Source: Oscillatoriales cyanobacterium
Lineage (GTDB): Bacteria; Cyanobacteriota; Cyanobacteriia; Cyanobacteriales; Microcoleaceae
NCBI GenBank assembly: GCA_004292745.1
Contig: RDXH01000080.1
Span: 1 to 42,975, forward strand
Length of the DNA: 42,975 nucleotides
Reading direction: 5' to 3'
A program made the position numbers and the translations under genes. Below the pieces are notes generated by a model. It saw nothing but the letters and a program-made list of their open reading frames with translations. It searched no databases and was not told where the DNA came from. Every line of letters begins with the position of its first letter. Positions within the stretch are counted from its first letter, which is position 1. Positions 33,756-42,975 of the stretch are shown here, in pieces.

Positions 33756-34676
33756 ATGAAAATTTCGATCGCACATCTGGGCCCTGTGGGTACCAATGCA
33801 GAAACAGCGGCTCTGGCTTATGTTCAGTGGTTGACCAAAGAAACTAACTCTGAATGCACCCTCTGTCCTTATGCAACCATTTCCCAGGCCCTAGAGGCAT
33901 CGGCTACAGGGCTGGTTGACTTATCAGTTGTGCCAGTGGAAAATTCGATCGAAGGAAGTGTGACTGTCACCTTAGACACGTTGTGGCGACTCGATAGCCT
34001 CCGCATTCAACACGCCTTAGTGCTCCCAATTTCCCACGCCCTAATCTCAAAAGCTCAAAGTTTTAACGAGATCCAAAAAGTTTACTCTCACCCGCAAGCC
34101 TTAGCTCAGTGTCAGTTGTGGCTGGGGAAGTTTATCCCATCGGCTCAGTTAATTCCAGCGAATTCAACCACGGAATCGTTGGATTACCTGGAGGATACAA
34201 GTGTGGCGGTGATTTCTGCGCCCAGAGCTGCTCAACTTTATAATTTGCCAGTGTTAGCTCATCCGATTAATGATTATCCCGACAATTACACTCGATTTTG
34301 GATACTCGGTAAGGGAGTTGAAGAACTGGAAAATGTAGCAATAGGCAAGAGTCAACCATCAACTAAATCCATCACCAAATCCGCTGCTAAGTTGATCCTG
34401 GATGCTTCACCGTCTAATTGCACCCATACGTCCCTAGCTTTTAGCGTGCCTGCCAATATGCCGGGAGCGCTGGTAAAGCCATTACAAGTATTTGCCAGTC
34501 GGGGAATTAATCTCAGTCGGATTGAATCTAGACCGACTAAGCGATCGCTCGGAGAATATATTTTCTTTATGGATGTTGAAGCTAATGCCTGTCACGCAGT
34601 GGTGCGATCGGCATTAGAAGAGCTAAAAGTTTACACTGAGACTTTAAAAATATTTGGGTGTTACAGTGTATTGTAG
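33756..34676 (+). CDS. pheA: Prephenate dehydratase
   Basis: The catalytic domain (1-190) begins MKISIAHLGPVGTNAETAAL and has VPVENSIEGSVTVTLDTLW (about 64-82) and NDYPDNYTRFWILG with the TRF motif essential for catalysis (about 173-186). The ACT regulatory domain (about 225-300) has PGALVKPLQVFASRGINLSR and IESRP, the phenylalanine-binding signature. Converts prephenate to phenylpyruvate and is expected to be inhibited by Phe. An inserted Ser/Lys-rich linker separates the domains. Length normal for a monofunctional enzyme. Confidence 0.94.
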   Translation: MKISIAHLGPVGTNAETAALAYVQWLTKETNSECTLCPYATISQALEASATGLVDLSVVPVENSIEGSVTVTLDTLWRLDSLRIQHALVLPISHALISKAQSFNEIQKVYSHPQALAQCQLWLGKFIPSAQLIPANSTTESLDYLEDTSVAVISAPRAAQLYNLPVLAHPINDYPDNYTRFWILGKGVEELENVAIGKSQPSTKSITKSAAKLILDASPSNCTHTSLAFSVPANMPGALVKPLQVFASRGINLSRIESRPTKRSLGEYIFFMDVEANACHAVVRSALEELKVYTETLKIFGCYSVL

Positions 34677-34727
34677 TATACTGTCAGTAGTATAATTTTG
34701 AGTATTTAAAGTTAGGAGGCTAGCAAG

Positions 34728-35369
34728 ATGAATGCTGATGAACTTCTGAAGCGATATGCTGCCGGGGAAAGAAATTTTCATGAAACAAACTTAAAAGAGG
34801 CTTCTTTGCCAGAAGCTTTCCTGAGTCATATTAATTTGGCGTGTGCTAATTTGAAAGAGATTAATTTATCTTTAGCAGACTTAAGTTGGGCCAACTTAAT
34901 AGGAGCAAACCTCAAGAATGCTTGCTTACTGATGACTCAATTAAATTGGGCAAACCTCAGAGGTGCAGATCTAACATTTGCGAGATTAACAGGGGCTGAT
35001 TTGGTTGAAGCAAACCTGAAAAAAGCCAACTTGAGTGACACTAAAATGATCGGTGTCAACTTGACTGGTGCATCCTTGCAAGGGGCCAATCTCATGGAAG
35101 CAAACTTAATAGATTCTTGCTTAGAGCGGGCTGATTTGAGTTCCGCGAATTTAACTGAGGTGAAGTTAAGGGGAGCAAATTTGCAAAAGGCTAACTTGAG
35201 AGGAGCTCTTTTATATGAAGCGAATCTTCATCGTGCCGATTTGAGAGAAGCTGACTTGGAGGGCGCTAATCTTAGTGGGGCTTTTTTGTGCGGTGCAAAT
35301 TTGGAAGGAGCCAACTTAAAGGGGGCAATTTTCAGCGGTGCTATACAGTTTTGTGTGCGACAAGTTTAA
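34728..35369 (+). CDS. Cytoplasmic pentapeptide-repeat protein (213 aa)
   Basis: AGGAGG sits upstream of the ATG at normal distance. A short N-cap MNADELLKRYAAGERNFHET precedes about 35 tandem A(N/D)Lxx pentapeptides over almost the whole chain (about 20-205), giving a single long right-handed beta-helix. No signal peptide. The N-cap DELLKRYAAGERNF is common to cyanobacterial pentapeptide proteins. Function unknown; some family members mimic DNA, but this cannot be inferred here. Confidence 0.88.
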   Translation: MNADELLKRYAAGERNFHETNLKEASLPEAFLSHINLACANLKEINLSLADLSWANLIGANLKNACLLMTQLNWANLRGADLTFARLTGADLVEANLKKANLSDTKMIGVNLTGASLQGANLMEANLIDSCLERADLSSANLTEVKLRGANLQKANLRGALLYEANLHRADLREADLEGANLSGAFLCGANLEGANLKGAIFSGAIQFCVRQV

Positions 35370-35543
35370 TAGGGCCCAAGAAAGAGGGAAGAAGGTGTTT
35401 CGACCCTGACACTCGGCGATTGGGCCTGGGTAGTCGAAGGGTCGAAGGGTCGAAGGGCGAGGGTGGCTTCAGGAAGAATGAAGAAATCCTTTTAGATACT
35501 AATTTTGGACTACCTAGACCGTACAGATACTTAAGTAGATGGA

Positions 35544-36185
35544 CTATTTGAGTGTATCTTTCAGTACAGTCCTAGCTGCTAAATGATTGCGAGTAGAAGT
35601 CAAAATTTCTGTTTCGCGTTCCAATCTAGCAGCAGTATCTTGCAATTCTAAAAGTATTTGCTGTTCTGTCGCCGCGCCGTAAAGGTAGCTGGCTACCCAA
35701 TAGGACAACTCTGTAGGCAAACTGGGAATATCTTCTGGTAGGTCGATCGCCTGATCCATCAATTTACTAGAGAGGCGAACTACATCACGAAGCAGTTGTT
35801 CGACATCTCGGCTTAAAGATCTAAGGTCTTTTTGCGGCGGTTCGTCTTCGATCCATTCTACTAAACCGACTAAATAGGGTTTTTCCCTCACTGCGTCGAG
35901 CACTCGGAACCGTTGCTGTCCGATAGTCATGATTTTCAGGCGATCGTCGGGGAGTCGCTGACAGTGAATTACTTCGGCGCAGCAGCCGACAGCAGAGACT
36001 TTATTTTGTTCAGGGTCCCACATGAGTACACCGAAACGGCGATCGCCCTCCAGAATCGTATTCATCATGATTCGATAGCGAAACTCGAAGATTTGCAGCG
36101 GGAGCGGCCTACCTGGAAATAGAACCACTTCCGGCAAGGGAAATAGGGGGAGTTCGCGAACTGCTACTGAGGAAGAGGATGCCAT
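35544..36185 (-). CDS. Lon-substrate-binding (LAN) domain protein (213 aa)
   Basis: Begins RELPLFPLPEVVLFPGRPLPL and IFEFRYRIMMNTIL, the N-terminal domain of Lon protease, followed by GDRRFGVLMWDP and VGCCAEVIHCQRLPDDRLKI. The remaining part is a helical bundle (about 120-205). No ATPase or protease domain follows, so it is a stand-alone LAN protein, common in cyanobacteria, perhaps an adaptor. The product is cytoplasmic. Confidence 0.88.
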   Translation of the reverse strand: MASSSSVAVRELPLFPLPEVVLFPGRPLPLQIFEFRYRIMMNTILEGDRRFGVLMWDPEQNKVSAVGCCAEVIHCQRLPDDRLKIMTIGQQRFRVLDAVREKPYLVGLVEWIEDEPPQKDLRSLSRDVEQLLRDVVRLSSKLMDQAIDLPEDIPSLPTELSYWVASYLYGAATEQQILLELQDTAARLERETEILTSTRNHLAARTVLKDTLK

Positions 36186-36484
36186 TATCGCTGGAATGTG
36201 AGGGTACTTGCGCTTCTTTTTTTTACTTTAACTGATTTGAGGCAATTCCGGGCGGGGTGAGGGGCGATCGGCGGAAAATGCGGTTAAATGCAAGTGTACC
36301 CAGTGCTGTCAGCTTGAAAACATCCGTCACCGGCGATCGGCAGCCGACCTAGGGGGATGTACAGTCCTGGACGCGATCGCGCTACATAATAGCTTGCCAA
36401 AATTTCCGATCGCCCGTTAAATCGGAGCAACGTAGGTTTAAGGATTAAAATAGAGTAGGTTTGCCTATTAACCTCAACATATCG

Positions 36485-38575
36485 CTAATTTCCTACTGCG
36501 CCTAATACTTTCAGCGTATCTTTGCGATCGTTAGTAATCCCAGTCACACCTGTAATATTCATTCCTTCATAAAGGCATTCAGCTTTCAGTGTTTTAATAC
36601 AGGTACCTGTTTCAACATTCCACAGTTTAATTGTCTCATCTTCGCTGCCACTTGCCAGCATTAATCCGTCAGCACTAAAAACAACTGCTCGAACTGTATT
36701 TATATGTCCTATTAAAGTTTGGATGCAATGACCACTTTGTACATCCCATAATTTGATGGTGAAGTCATCACTGCCACTGGCTACAATTTGGCTATTAGGA
36801 CTAAAAGCAACCGATCTAATTTGATCGGTATGTTCTTTTAAACTATGCAGACATTTACCTGTGCTAACGTCCCATAGTTTGATGGTGAGGTCATCACTGC
36901 CACTAGCTATAATTTTACCATTAGGACTCCAAGCAACTGAACGCACCCGATTGTTATGTTCTCCTAAATTTGTTAGCTGTTGTGTTTCAATATTCCATAA
37001 CTGTAACGTTTTAGCATCACTACCAATAACTAAATTTTTAGCATCATGACTCATCGCAATTGACCAAATCCAATCTGGATAATCCTTTAAATTTTTCAAG
37101 CATTGACCTGTCTTAATGTCCCATAATTTGATAGCGCGATCGTCCCCAGCACTAATCAGTTTTGTTCCTTCATCGTAGAAAGAAACTAACCAAATCCAAT
37201 CTCTGTGTTTCTCTGGTAAAATTAAACATTCACGAGTACCAATATCCCATAATTGAACCCTACCATCATTACCACCACTGGCTATTTTTGTTCCTTGAGG
37301 ATGGAAAGCAACTGACTGTACGCGCTTTTTAGCTATACCCAAAATTTTGCCGTTACCCGTCTCAATATCCCATAGCTTAATTGTGCGATCGTCACTTCCA
37401 CTAACAAGGGTTTTTCCATCAGGAGAAAAAGCAACTGACCACACTCGTTGAGTATAGCCATAGATAGTTTTCAAAGATTCGCCTTTGCGGACATCCCACA
37501 ATCTGACACTTTGATCGTCACTACCACTAATTAGAATTTCACCATCAGGACTAAAGGCTATAACTCGCACTCGGCGATCGCGTTCTGGTAAAGTGAATAA
37601 TAATTGACCTGTTTCAATGTTCCATAACTTTACGTCTGCACCACCACTGGCCAGAGTGTAACCGTCAGGACTAAAAATAACAGACCAAACTCGTCCATCA
37701 TGTCCCTGAAAAGTTTTGAGACATTCACCATTATGAATATCCAACAATCTCACAAGTTTATCATCGCCACCAGTTGCTAGAGTTTTACCATCTGGACTAA
37801 AAGCTATTGAGCGAACAGGATGATTACCTTGTCGCCAAGATTGGTTACATTCACCTGTTTGAACATTCCATAATTTCACAGTTTGATCGGCACTCGCACT
37901 TGCTAAAATTGTTCCTTGAGCATCAAAAGCAACTGCGCGTACCCAGTAACGATGTTCTTTTAAAATGTGTAGGCATTGAGGAGAATCAACATCATTTATA
38001 TTCCACAATCTTACGGTGCAATCATCACTAGCACTAGCCAAAATCTGACCATCAGGACTAAAAGCAACTGACCAAACTTGATCGGTGTGTCCCTCTAACG
38101 TGGCAAGGCATTCACCAGTATTACTATTCCAAATTCTGACGGTGCGATCGTTACTACTACTGACTAAAATTGGTTTCTGGGGATGAAAGACAACCGATCT
38201 TACCCAATTAGTATGACCGACACAAGTAGTGATGATTTGACCATCCGCCACTCGCCAAATATAAATATTTTTATCCGCATCGCCTGTCGCCCATAATTTG
38301 CCATCAGAACTAAATGCTACTGAGAGAACGCTACCCAAAGGTTCAGAAAAAACCGATTTACATAAGTTAGAATAGGCAAAATTAACTTGATGTAAATCAA
38401 CTCCATGAAGATAGGCTTGACAAATAGTTAAACGTGAAAAATCATAGTTTCTTAAATCGGTGTTTAGCTGGCTCAATATGTTGAGAATATTGCCTCCTAA
38501 ATATCCTGGAGCTTGCGGAGATTGTTGCTGGTAATTTGAGATAATTTGTTTCAGCTTATTTTCGAGAATAGCTAT
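36485..38575 (-). pseudogene. WD40 beta-propeller half of a broken NB-ARC/WD40 STAND gene
   Basis: About 14 WD40 repeats (pattern [27 protein letters not shown]) fill residues about 45-640, forming two propellers for ligand sensing. A 663-codon ORF could start at TTG 38476, but the frame stays open upstream to 38575 and encodes [20 protein letters not shown] then GNILN, the linker that joins NB-ARC and WD40 in intact cyanobacterial homologues. So the ORF is the displaced 3' half of the gene starting at 40055. The propeller itself is intact and could still be made if the TTG is used after the internal AGGAGG. Confidence 0.75.
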
Positions 38576-40055
38576 TCAAAAATTCTATTTTTCCTGTTTT
38601 AATTTCTTGGCAGACTTCGTTTATTAATTGATTGATAATGTATTCTCTCAATGAGGCTATCTGTGCATATCCAAATTGAGTATTTTTGATGAGCGATCGC
38701 CTTTTCAAAGATGCTAAAGATTCGAGCAATTCTTGTTTAGCTTTCCAGAAAATAATATCCTCTTTTAGTTCTAAGTCGGAAATTGGTTCATAGTTAATAG
38801 CTAACCAGTACATGATTTGCTTTTCCGAGGAAGATAGACGACCAAACTGACGTTCTAATTCATTGTTGATTTGAGTAAAGTTTGATTTACCTAAGTATTC
38901 TTTGACAAATCGAGATAAATTTCCTCCTAATGAATCTTGTATTTCTACCGCCACTACTTCTAAGAAAAAAGGAATACCTTCATAGTTTTCAATAACTAAT
39001 TTCCATTCATCGTCCGAACCGAAAAAAGTTCCATGATTTTCTGTAAAGATTTTTTGGCAATCTTCTACGTTTAAACCATCTAAATCCAACGAGCGTATAG
39101 TTTGAGTTTGTCTGGCAATCCGGTCAATTCCTGCTGGTTTTTCTCGACTGGTGATTACTAAACAGCTTTGATGAGATGATTGAGCTATTCGTTTTAGCAA
39201 ATCACCATACCCTTGATATCCTTCCCGATATTCACCTATATGATTACTACTTTGAAGAATTGACTCTGCATTATCCAGTATGAGCAAACAACGTGAAGAT
39301 TTTAGGTAATCAATCAGTCTCGTTATTTTTTCTTCTAAAGTCTCTGGTAGTATAGTTTCTTGCTGATTAGAAAATAATTTGATTGCATCTGCTAGGATTT
39401 TTTCTACTGAGGGAGATGCTTCAAGACTTCGCCAGATTATATATTGAAATTTATTTTGAATTTCTTTTTCTAATTCGATTTCTTTTGCTAATTTGATCGA
39501 GAGAGTCGTTTTACCTATACCTCCTTGACCTAGCAGAAAAATTAATTGACATTTTTCCTTAATCCATTTTTTTAATGTATGTAGTTTCTGAGTGCGCCCG
39601 TAGCAATAGGAGACAATGGGGGCATCTCCCCAGTCTACGTTTGGCGATCGCTTTTCCTCTAATACCTGCGTCAATTCAATCTCGGCTGTTACCTGAACTG
39701 AGGATGAGTCACAACGACCTTTTTCTTCTGATATTTCTTGAATATTTTCTTCATTCGTAACAGTCAAAGAGGAATCTTGAACTAAATCAGGTTTATATTT
39801 ACAAAACAGTTCCTTTAGTTCATGGCGCTTGGGATAACTTTCACCAGACTCATTTTTTAGACCAAATTCTTTGCAGATTTCTTCAATATGTTTTCTGACT
39901 GTTGCCTTTACAATTTGTAGGCTCTTTGCAATACTCGGATCGTCATGTCCAGCCAAAAACATTTTTAGTACCTCTTGTCTTCGCTTTGTCAGGTTATCGA
40001 ATACTGTATTAAAGTTTTGCTCATTCATGCTTGTCAGAACCTCCCGGACAGACAT
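38556..40055 (-). CDS. NB-ARC STAND NTPase with N-terminal helix-turn-helix (499 aa, C-terminus lost to a frame change)
   Basis: Residues 15-70 form a LuxR-like helix-turn-helix ([20 protein letters not shown], then [13 protein letters not shown]). The NTPase has Walker [10 protein letters not shown] (175-183), Walker [11 protein letters not shown] (about 246-255) and [14 protein letters not shown] (about 282-295, the RNBS/sensor region). Helical ARC-like segments follow, ending [10 protein letters not shown], where intact homologues continue with about 25-40 more residues before the WD40 linker. The stop at 38556 overlaps the +2 frame of the WD40 half (from 38575). STAND proteins are ligand-triggered switches, often in immunity or regulation. 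No effector domain is seen, so output may be through the DNA-binding domain. Confidence 0.8.
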   Translation of the reverse strand: MSVREVLTSMNEQNFNTVFDNLTKRRQEVLKMFLAGHDDPSIAKSLQIVKATVRKHIEEICKEFGLKNESGESYPKRHELKELFCKYKPDLVQDSSLTVTNEENIQEISEEKGRCDSSSVQVTAEIELTQVLEEKRSPNVDWGDAPIVSYCYGRTQKLHTLKKWIKEKCQLIFLLGQGGIGKTTLSIKLAKEIELEKEIQNKFQYIIWRSLEASPSVEKILADAIKLFSNQQETILPETLEEKITRLIDYLKSSRCLLILDNAESILQSSNHIGEYREGYQGYGDLLKRIAQSSHQSCLVITSREKPAGIDRIARQTQTIRSLDLDGLNVEDCQKIFTENHGTFFGSDDEWKLVIENYEGIPFFLEVVAVEIQDSLGGNLSRFVKEYLGKSNFTQINNELERQFGRLSSSEKQIMYWLAINYEPISDLELKEDIIFWKAKQELLESLASLKRRSLIKNTQFGYAQIASLREYIINQLINEVCQEIKTGKIEFLNSYSRK

Positions 40056-40170
40056 TTGTGTACTGTGAGTCTTTGTACACAGCCATATTTAGTGTATCAG
40101 TGTAGTGCTTACATAATACTCAGGCAGTGATAAGTCTGTCTACATCCACAGTCCAAAAGGAGTGTTCTTC
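40056..40170. promoter_or_regulatory. Divergent promoter region, NB-ARC gene versus small-gene cluster
   Basis: 115 bp between the start of the minus-strand NB-ARC gene and the plus-strand small gene. AAAAGGAG (40157-40164) lies at normal distance before ATG 40171. No specific operator can be named. Confidence 0.3.
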
Positions 40171-40527
40171 ATGGCAAGCAGCAAGTATAGCGCCAAAAAA
40201 GAAGCAGAGCGAATTGTTAACGCTTATGCAGCCACAGCAGGAGCAACGGGCTGGATTCCTCATGCTTGTGCGTGGTTGATTCCCCTGCAATACCAGATGT
40301 GTGATGAGATTGCAAGTGTTTTCAATGTTTCCAACTACACCGCTGAAGGAGTTCTTGCAGTTGTTGGAGCTAGTGTTGTGGGACACACAACAGCAGATAC
40401 TATTTTATCTTTCATCCCAGGTTTGGGATGGGGAGCTAAAGCAGTAACCGCAGGGGTAGTCACAAAAGGAGTGGGAGAACTATTGATTGAATATTTTTAC
40501 GAACATTCTCCCTTACCCGCATATTAA
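40171..40527 (+). CDS. Small DUF697-like hydrophobic protein (118 aa)
   Basis: ATG 40171 follows AAAAGGAG. Residues 10-50 (AERIVNAYAATAGATGWIPH, ACAWLIPLQYQMCDEIASVF) and 85-115 (ILSFIPGLGWGAKAVTAGVV, TKGVGELLIEYFYEH) match the DUF697/YcjF C-terminal domain layout: a small-residue-rich helix, LxxLQxxMxxxIAxxF, then a glycine-rich IPGxGxxxxA hairpin and a terminal helix. The domain usually follows a GTPase; here it stands alone and could insert in or lie on a membrane. First of a plus-strand set; followed by a hairpin. Confidence 0.7.
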   Translation: MASSKYSAKKEAERIVNAYAATAGATGWIPHACAWLIPLQYQMCDEIASVFNVSNYTAEGVLAVVGASVVGHTTADTILSFIPGLGWGAKAVTAGVVTKGVGELLIEYFYEHSPLPAY

Positions 40528-40539
40528 GTCAGTTTTTCA

Positions 40540-40565
40540 GGTGCGTTACTTTTAGCTAACGCACC
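40540..40565. terminator. Intergenic hairpin with GGTGCGTTA arms (1)
   Basis: GGTGCGTTA (40540-40548) pairs with TAACGCACC (40557-40565), loop CTTTTAGC, 12 bases past the stop of the DUF697-like gene. A sister structure lies at 41298-41325. Could terminate or attenuate transcription; no U-run follows. Confidence 0.5.
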
Positions 40566-40692
40566 GTTTATCTCAAATAGTTTGCTAGCCTTGCACATCA
40601 GGAATTTGGAGTAGCCGTCAACTAAAATCGATCGATTTCATCACATGATTGCTATTCATTATCCCAATCTTTTGTCTTTCAGGAGTTTTTAA

Positions 40693-41241
40693 ATGATAAT
40701 CGCACTACGACGCCAAATCAATAAGGATAGCTATCCAGTCAATTCAGTGACAAATACTAAGTTTTTTTTCTCGAACAACTGGTCGCAAAAAATCGATGCA
40801 GTCGGACTCGTACAAGCAATCAGGAATGAAGGTGAAGGATACCTATTGAGGCTAGTAAATGATTGCCTGTATCGACCTGTCGATCCAGAAAACGGACTGC
40901 GTGTAAAAAACCCGTTTGATGGTTTGAATGGCAATGGAACTGGTGGCACAACACAAGCTATTATCAACCTAGCCAATCCCCACAATACCCTTTTTTCAGT
41001 TAGCTTTAATTATTATAAAAGCTTTCTGAGCTATCGTCGCCCTGAAACTCGGATGCAGCAGTTATGGGAAATTCTCATCTTTTTTAAATGGTACATCTTC
41101 ATGGCAATTAACATGATTGTAGCCTATCCAGCTATTCGGGTCATGCAGAAACAGTTTCCCACAGAAGGAGAGAAGTTTAAAAACTGGTATGCCACCTCAC
41201 CAATTTACCAGCAATCTGAGTGCGATGTTATCGTCAAGTGA
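40693..41241 (+). CDS. Uncharacterised protein (182 aa) with one hydrophobic segment
   Basis: CAGGAG before ATG 40693. No family recognised. The N-terminal 120 residues are soluble, with Gly/Asn-rich FDGLNGNGTGGTTQAIINLA (75-94). About 125-147 (WEILIFFKWYIFMAINMIVA) could be a membrane helix. The tail is polar (FPTEGEKFKNWYATSPIYQQ). No signal peptide. Placed between the DUF697-like gene and two more plus-strand genes. Confidence 0.7.
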   Translation: MIIALRRQINKDSYPVNSVTNTKFFFSNNWSQKIDAVGLVQAIRNEGEGYLLRLVNDCLYRPVDPENGLRVKNPFDGLNGNGTGGTTQAIINLANPHNTLFSVSFNYYKSFLSYRRPETRMQQLWEILIFFKWYIFMAINMIVAYPAIRVMQKQFPTEGEKFKNWYATSPIYQQSECDVIVK

Positions 41242-41297
41242 TTGAGGTAACTCTGGTGATGTCTTACTTTTCTATACTGTACATAGTTTAGCTTATG

Positions 41298-41325
41298 GGT
41301 GCGTTATGCCATTTGCTAGCGCACC
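41298..41325. terminator. Intergenic hairpin with GGTGCG arms (2)
   Basis: GGTGCGTTA...TAGCGCACC (41298-41325) with a 10-base loop; arms differ by one position. Same stem sequence as the hairpin at 40540-40565, again lying in the gap after a small plus-strand gene. Confidence 0.5.
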
Positions 41326-41357
41326 TTCATTTGAATAGTTCACAAAGGGAGAATTAA

Positions 41358-41594
41358 ATGAGAACTGAATCGTTTAAAGTTTTGCAAACTTTCGGACTTG
41401 AATCTTTTAGTTACAAAATGCTTGTTCAATCAAAAAGTGGCAACCGTTACATTGTTTTGTATTCGGACAGTCTTGGATTAGATGTGGGTCAAGAAATCCT
41501 GGTCGATTTCAATGACTACGATGACTGGCGGACAGTAGATAATCCAAAAAATGGGAAAAAATCTAGCATCTCAAAAGTCAGCAAAGTCAATTAA
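41358..41594 (+). CDS. Small uncharacterised protein (78 aa)
   Basis: AGGGAG precedes ATG 41358. Reads as a compact beta-rich domain (FKVLQTFGLESFSYKMLVQS; NRYIVLYSDSLGLDVGQEIL; VDFNDYDDWRTVDN) with a basic tail. No family recognised. Lies 37 bp before the RTX-type gene and could be co-transcribed with it. Confidence 0.65.
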   Translation: MRTESFKVLQTFGLESFSYKMLVQSKSGNRYIVLYSDSLGLDVGQEILVDFNDYDDWRTVDNPKNGKKSSISKVSKVN

Positions 41595-41631
41595 CTTCAT
41601 TCAGCAAAAATTTTCACATAAGGAGAAACTC

Positions 41632-42975
41632 ATGGAAATTTTCATTTCTAACTCTAACATTACTTCTTCTAACTCTAACATTACTTCCTCAACCACTAAG
41701 TTTCCCAATATGGGAACCATGAGTCTAAATCTACCGCTCAATTCTTCTTTACCGGGGATGGATGCCAGTTTATTCCTCAATCAGTCTTCCAATATGAGTA
41801 TTGGAAGCATGACGATGAACACTACAATGAACGCTTTTGGGTCAATGTCTTCTAATCCTAATGGCGCTTCAGGAGTTAGTTTTAATATTTGGGGTAATGG
41901 CTCGATCGACCGATCGGCACGGATCAATCCTGATGCACCAACTTATGTACTTATTCACGGCTGGCGAAATACCGGCGGAAATGCAGGCAACGGCTACAAA
42001 CCAGGCGCATGGCTGGCAGACCAAGCTCAAACTATACGCCAGCGAGAATCTAATGCGAATATCGTCGTGGTTGACTGGGAAAAAGATGCTGGTAATGTCT
42101 TGTATTTCCCTTCTGCCGACAAAACACAGAATGTTGGCAATCAGCTATCTGCTTACTTGAAAAATAGCGGTGTAGATCCTAATTACACCACCTTAATCGG
42201 ACACAGATCCACCGGAAAAGTGATTAATCAAATTGTGGGATTAGACCCCGCTGGCCCGGCATTTGAAGGTAAGGGTGCAGGCGATCGCCTCGATCCAACT
42301 GACGCTACTCGCGTTGTAACTTTTCATACCAGCCAGGTATTAGGTTACAACGATCGGCTCGGTTCTCTCGATATTTATGCCAACAAAAAAGATTGGTTCC
42401 AACCTGGACAAACTATCTTCCCGAAGAACTTTTTAGGTGGCAATCATACCTACGGTACTACCCTCTTCACAGAATTGCTCCAAGGTAATAGTTTTTCACA
42501 GTCTAACGGTTCTCTCCTCAACCTAAATACAGTAGTGAACGCAGCATTTACTGGCGAAAACGATGCTATTACAAAAAATAATAAATCCGTTGTTTCCCTC
42601 AACCTGTTGGGTACTGCCAATAACGATAATCAAGCAGGTGGCGCAGCCAATGACACTATTCGTGGCGGCACAGGAAACGACAAGATTTCCGGTGGCGATG
42701 GCAATGATTCTTTGTTTGGGGAAGGTAACAACGATATCATTAATGGTGGACGCGGTAATGATTCTGTTTTCGGTGGTACTGGTGGCGATCGCCTGTTTGG
42801 AGATGAAGGCGACGATGTACTCACGGGAGCAGATGCCGCAGTAGGAAGAGGTGTTGGCGAAATCGATCGCTTGACTGGCGGCGCTGGGCGCGATCGCTTT
42901 GTGCTAGGCGCTACTCAGGGAGCTTTCTACAGCGATAATAATATTAGCACCTCCGGTCTTAGCGATTTTGCGGTA
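41632..42975 (+). CDS. Lipase-like protein with RTX calcium-binding repeats, 5' part (gene continues past the window)
   Basis: Frame open from ATG 41632 (preceded by AAGGAG) to the right edge, 448 codons seen. The N-terminus is low-complexity Ser/Asn/Met-rich, with a 21-bp tandem (NSNITSSNSNITSS); no Sec signal, fitting type I (ABC) export. Residues about 80-265 resemble the vertebrate-pancreatic-type lipase fold (PF00151): oxyanion-side LIHGWRNTGGN, NIVVVDWEKDAG, then LIGHRSTGKVINQ, IVGLDPAGPAFEG (catalytic Asp), RLDPTDATRVV and TFHTSQVLG (catalytic His). The nucleophile GHSxG is absent: the usual Ser elbow and following helix appear deleted in frame. About 335-410 hold GGxGxDxL/I RTX nonapeptides (GGTGNDKISGGDGNDSLFGE) that fold on Ca2+ outside the cell. 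Confidence 0.82.
   Translation, partial: MEIFISNSNITSSNSNITSSTTKFPNMGTMSLNLPLNSSLPGMDASLFLNQSSNMSIGSMTMNTTMNAFGSMSSNPNGASGVSFNIWGNGSIDRSARINPDAPTYVLIHGWRNTGGNAGNGYKPGAWLADQAQTIRQRESNANIVVVDWEKDAGNVLYFPSADKTQNVGNQLSAYLKNSGVDPNYTTLIGHRSTGKVINQIVGLDPAGPAFEGKGAGDRLDPTDATRVVTFHTSQVLGYNDRLGSLDIYANKKDWFQPGQTIFPKNFLGGNHTYGTTLFTELLQGNSFSQSNGSLLNLNTVVNAAFTGENDAITKNNKSVVSLNLLGTANNDNQAGGAANDTIRGGTGNDKISGGDGNDSLFGEGNNDIINGGRGNDSVFGGTGGDRLFGDEGDDVLTGADAAVGRGVGEIDRLTGGAGRDRFVLGATQGAFYSDNNISTSGLSDFAV

Overview
The window is a piece of a filamentous cyanobacterial chromosome, probably Oscillatoriales and Microcoleus/Oscillatoria-like. The grounds are abundant HIP1-type GCGATCGC octamers, a phytochrome-like multi-GAF histidine kinase, pentapeptide-repeat and FHA proteins, a NB-ARC/WD40 STAND protein, CsoR/InrS-type and DUF1997 proteins, and many MITE-like palindromes typical of such genomes. 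No rRNA, tRNA or CRISPR array was recognised. The genus is an inference from gene content.

Layout. 1-811: tail of a glutathione S-transferase family gene. About 0.8-5.9 kb: a decayed accessory patch with four type II toxin-antitoxin modules (one an imperfect duplicate of the first, with its toxin cut short), remnants of NACHT-like and other genes, and one intact protein of unknown function. 5.9-9.9 kb: a tight three-gene operon on the minus strand encoding a NurA-type nuclease, a HerA-type translocase and a DUF4338/DruA-like protein, the best candidate here for an undescribed (probably anti-phage) system. 10.2-12.6 kb: an unusual protein with four calmodulin-like EF-hands and an ERV/ALR-like sulfhydryl-oxidase domain. 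12.8-13.8 kb: an htrA protease pseudogene. 14-17 kb: an InrS-like metal-responsive repressor, MITE-like elements, a truncated IS630-type gene, and a secreted pentapeptide/TPR protein.

17.2-36.2 kb is mostly a housekeeping backbone: a three-GAF photoreceptor-like kinase, a NADAR protein, a geranylgeranyl-reductase-family flavoprotein, pyrH-frr (overlapping), msrB, an lptA-lptB-lptF cluster for LPS export, a membrane-anchored low-complexity protein, pgl, three consecutive FHA-domain genes, a DUF1997 protein, pheA, a pentapeptide protein and a Lon-substrate-binding-domain protein.

36.5-43 kb: a NB-ARC + WD40 STAND gene broken into two reading frames, then on the opposite strand a run of small genes (DUF697-like, two unknown) separated by matching hairpins and leading into an RTX-repeat, lipase-like gene that runs off the right edge and appears to have lost its nucleophile motif.

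How they may work together: the nuclease, translocase and DruA-like proteins are translationally coupled or nearly so and should act as one DNA-processing complex. They sit between a dense toxin-antitoxin patch and an odd redox/calcium protein, the usual setting of a defence island. Elsewhere the clear functional units are Lpt export, pyrH-frr and the FHA cluster.
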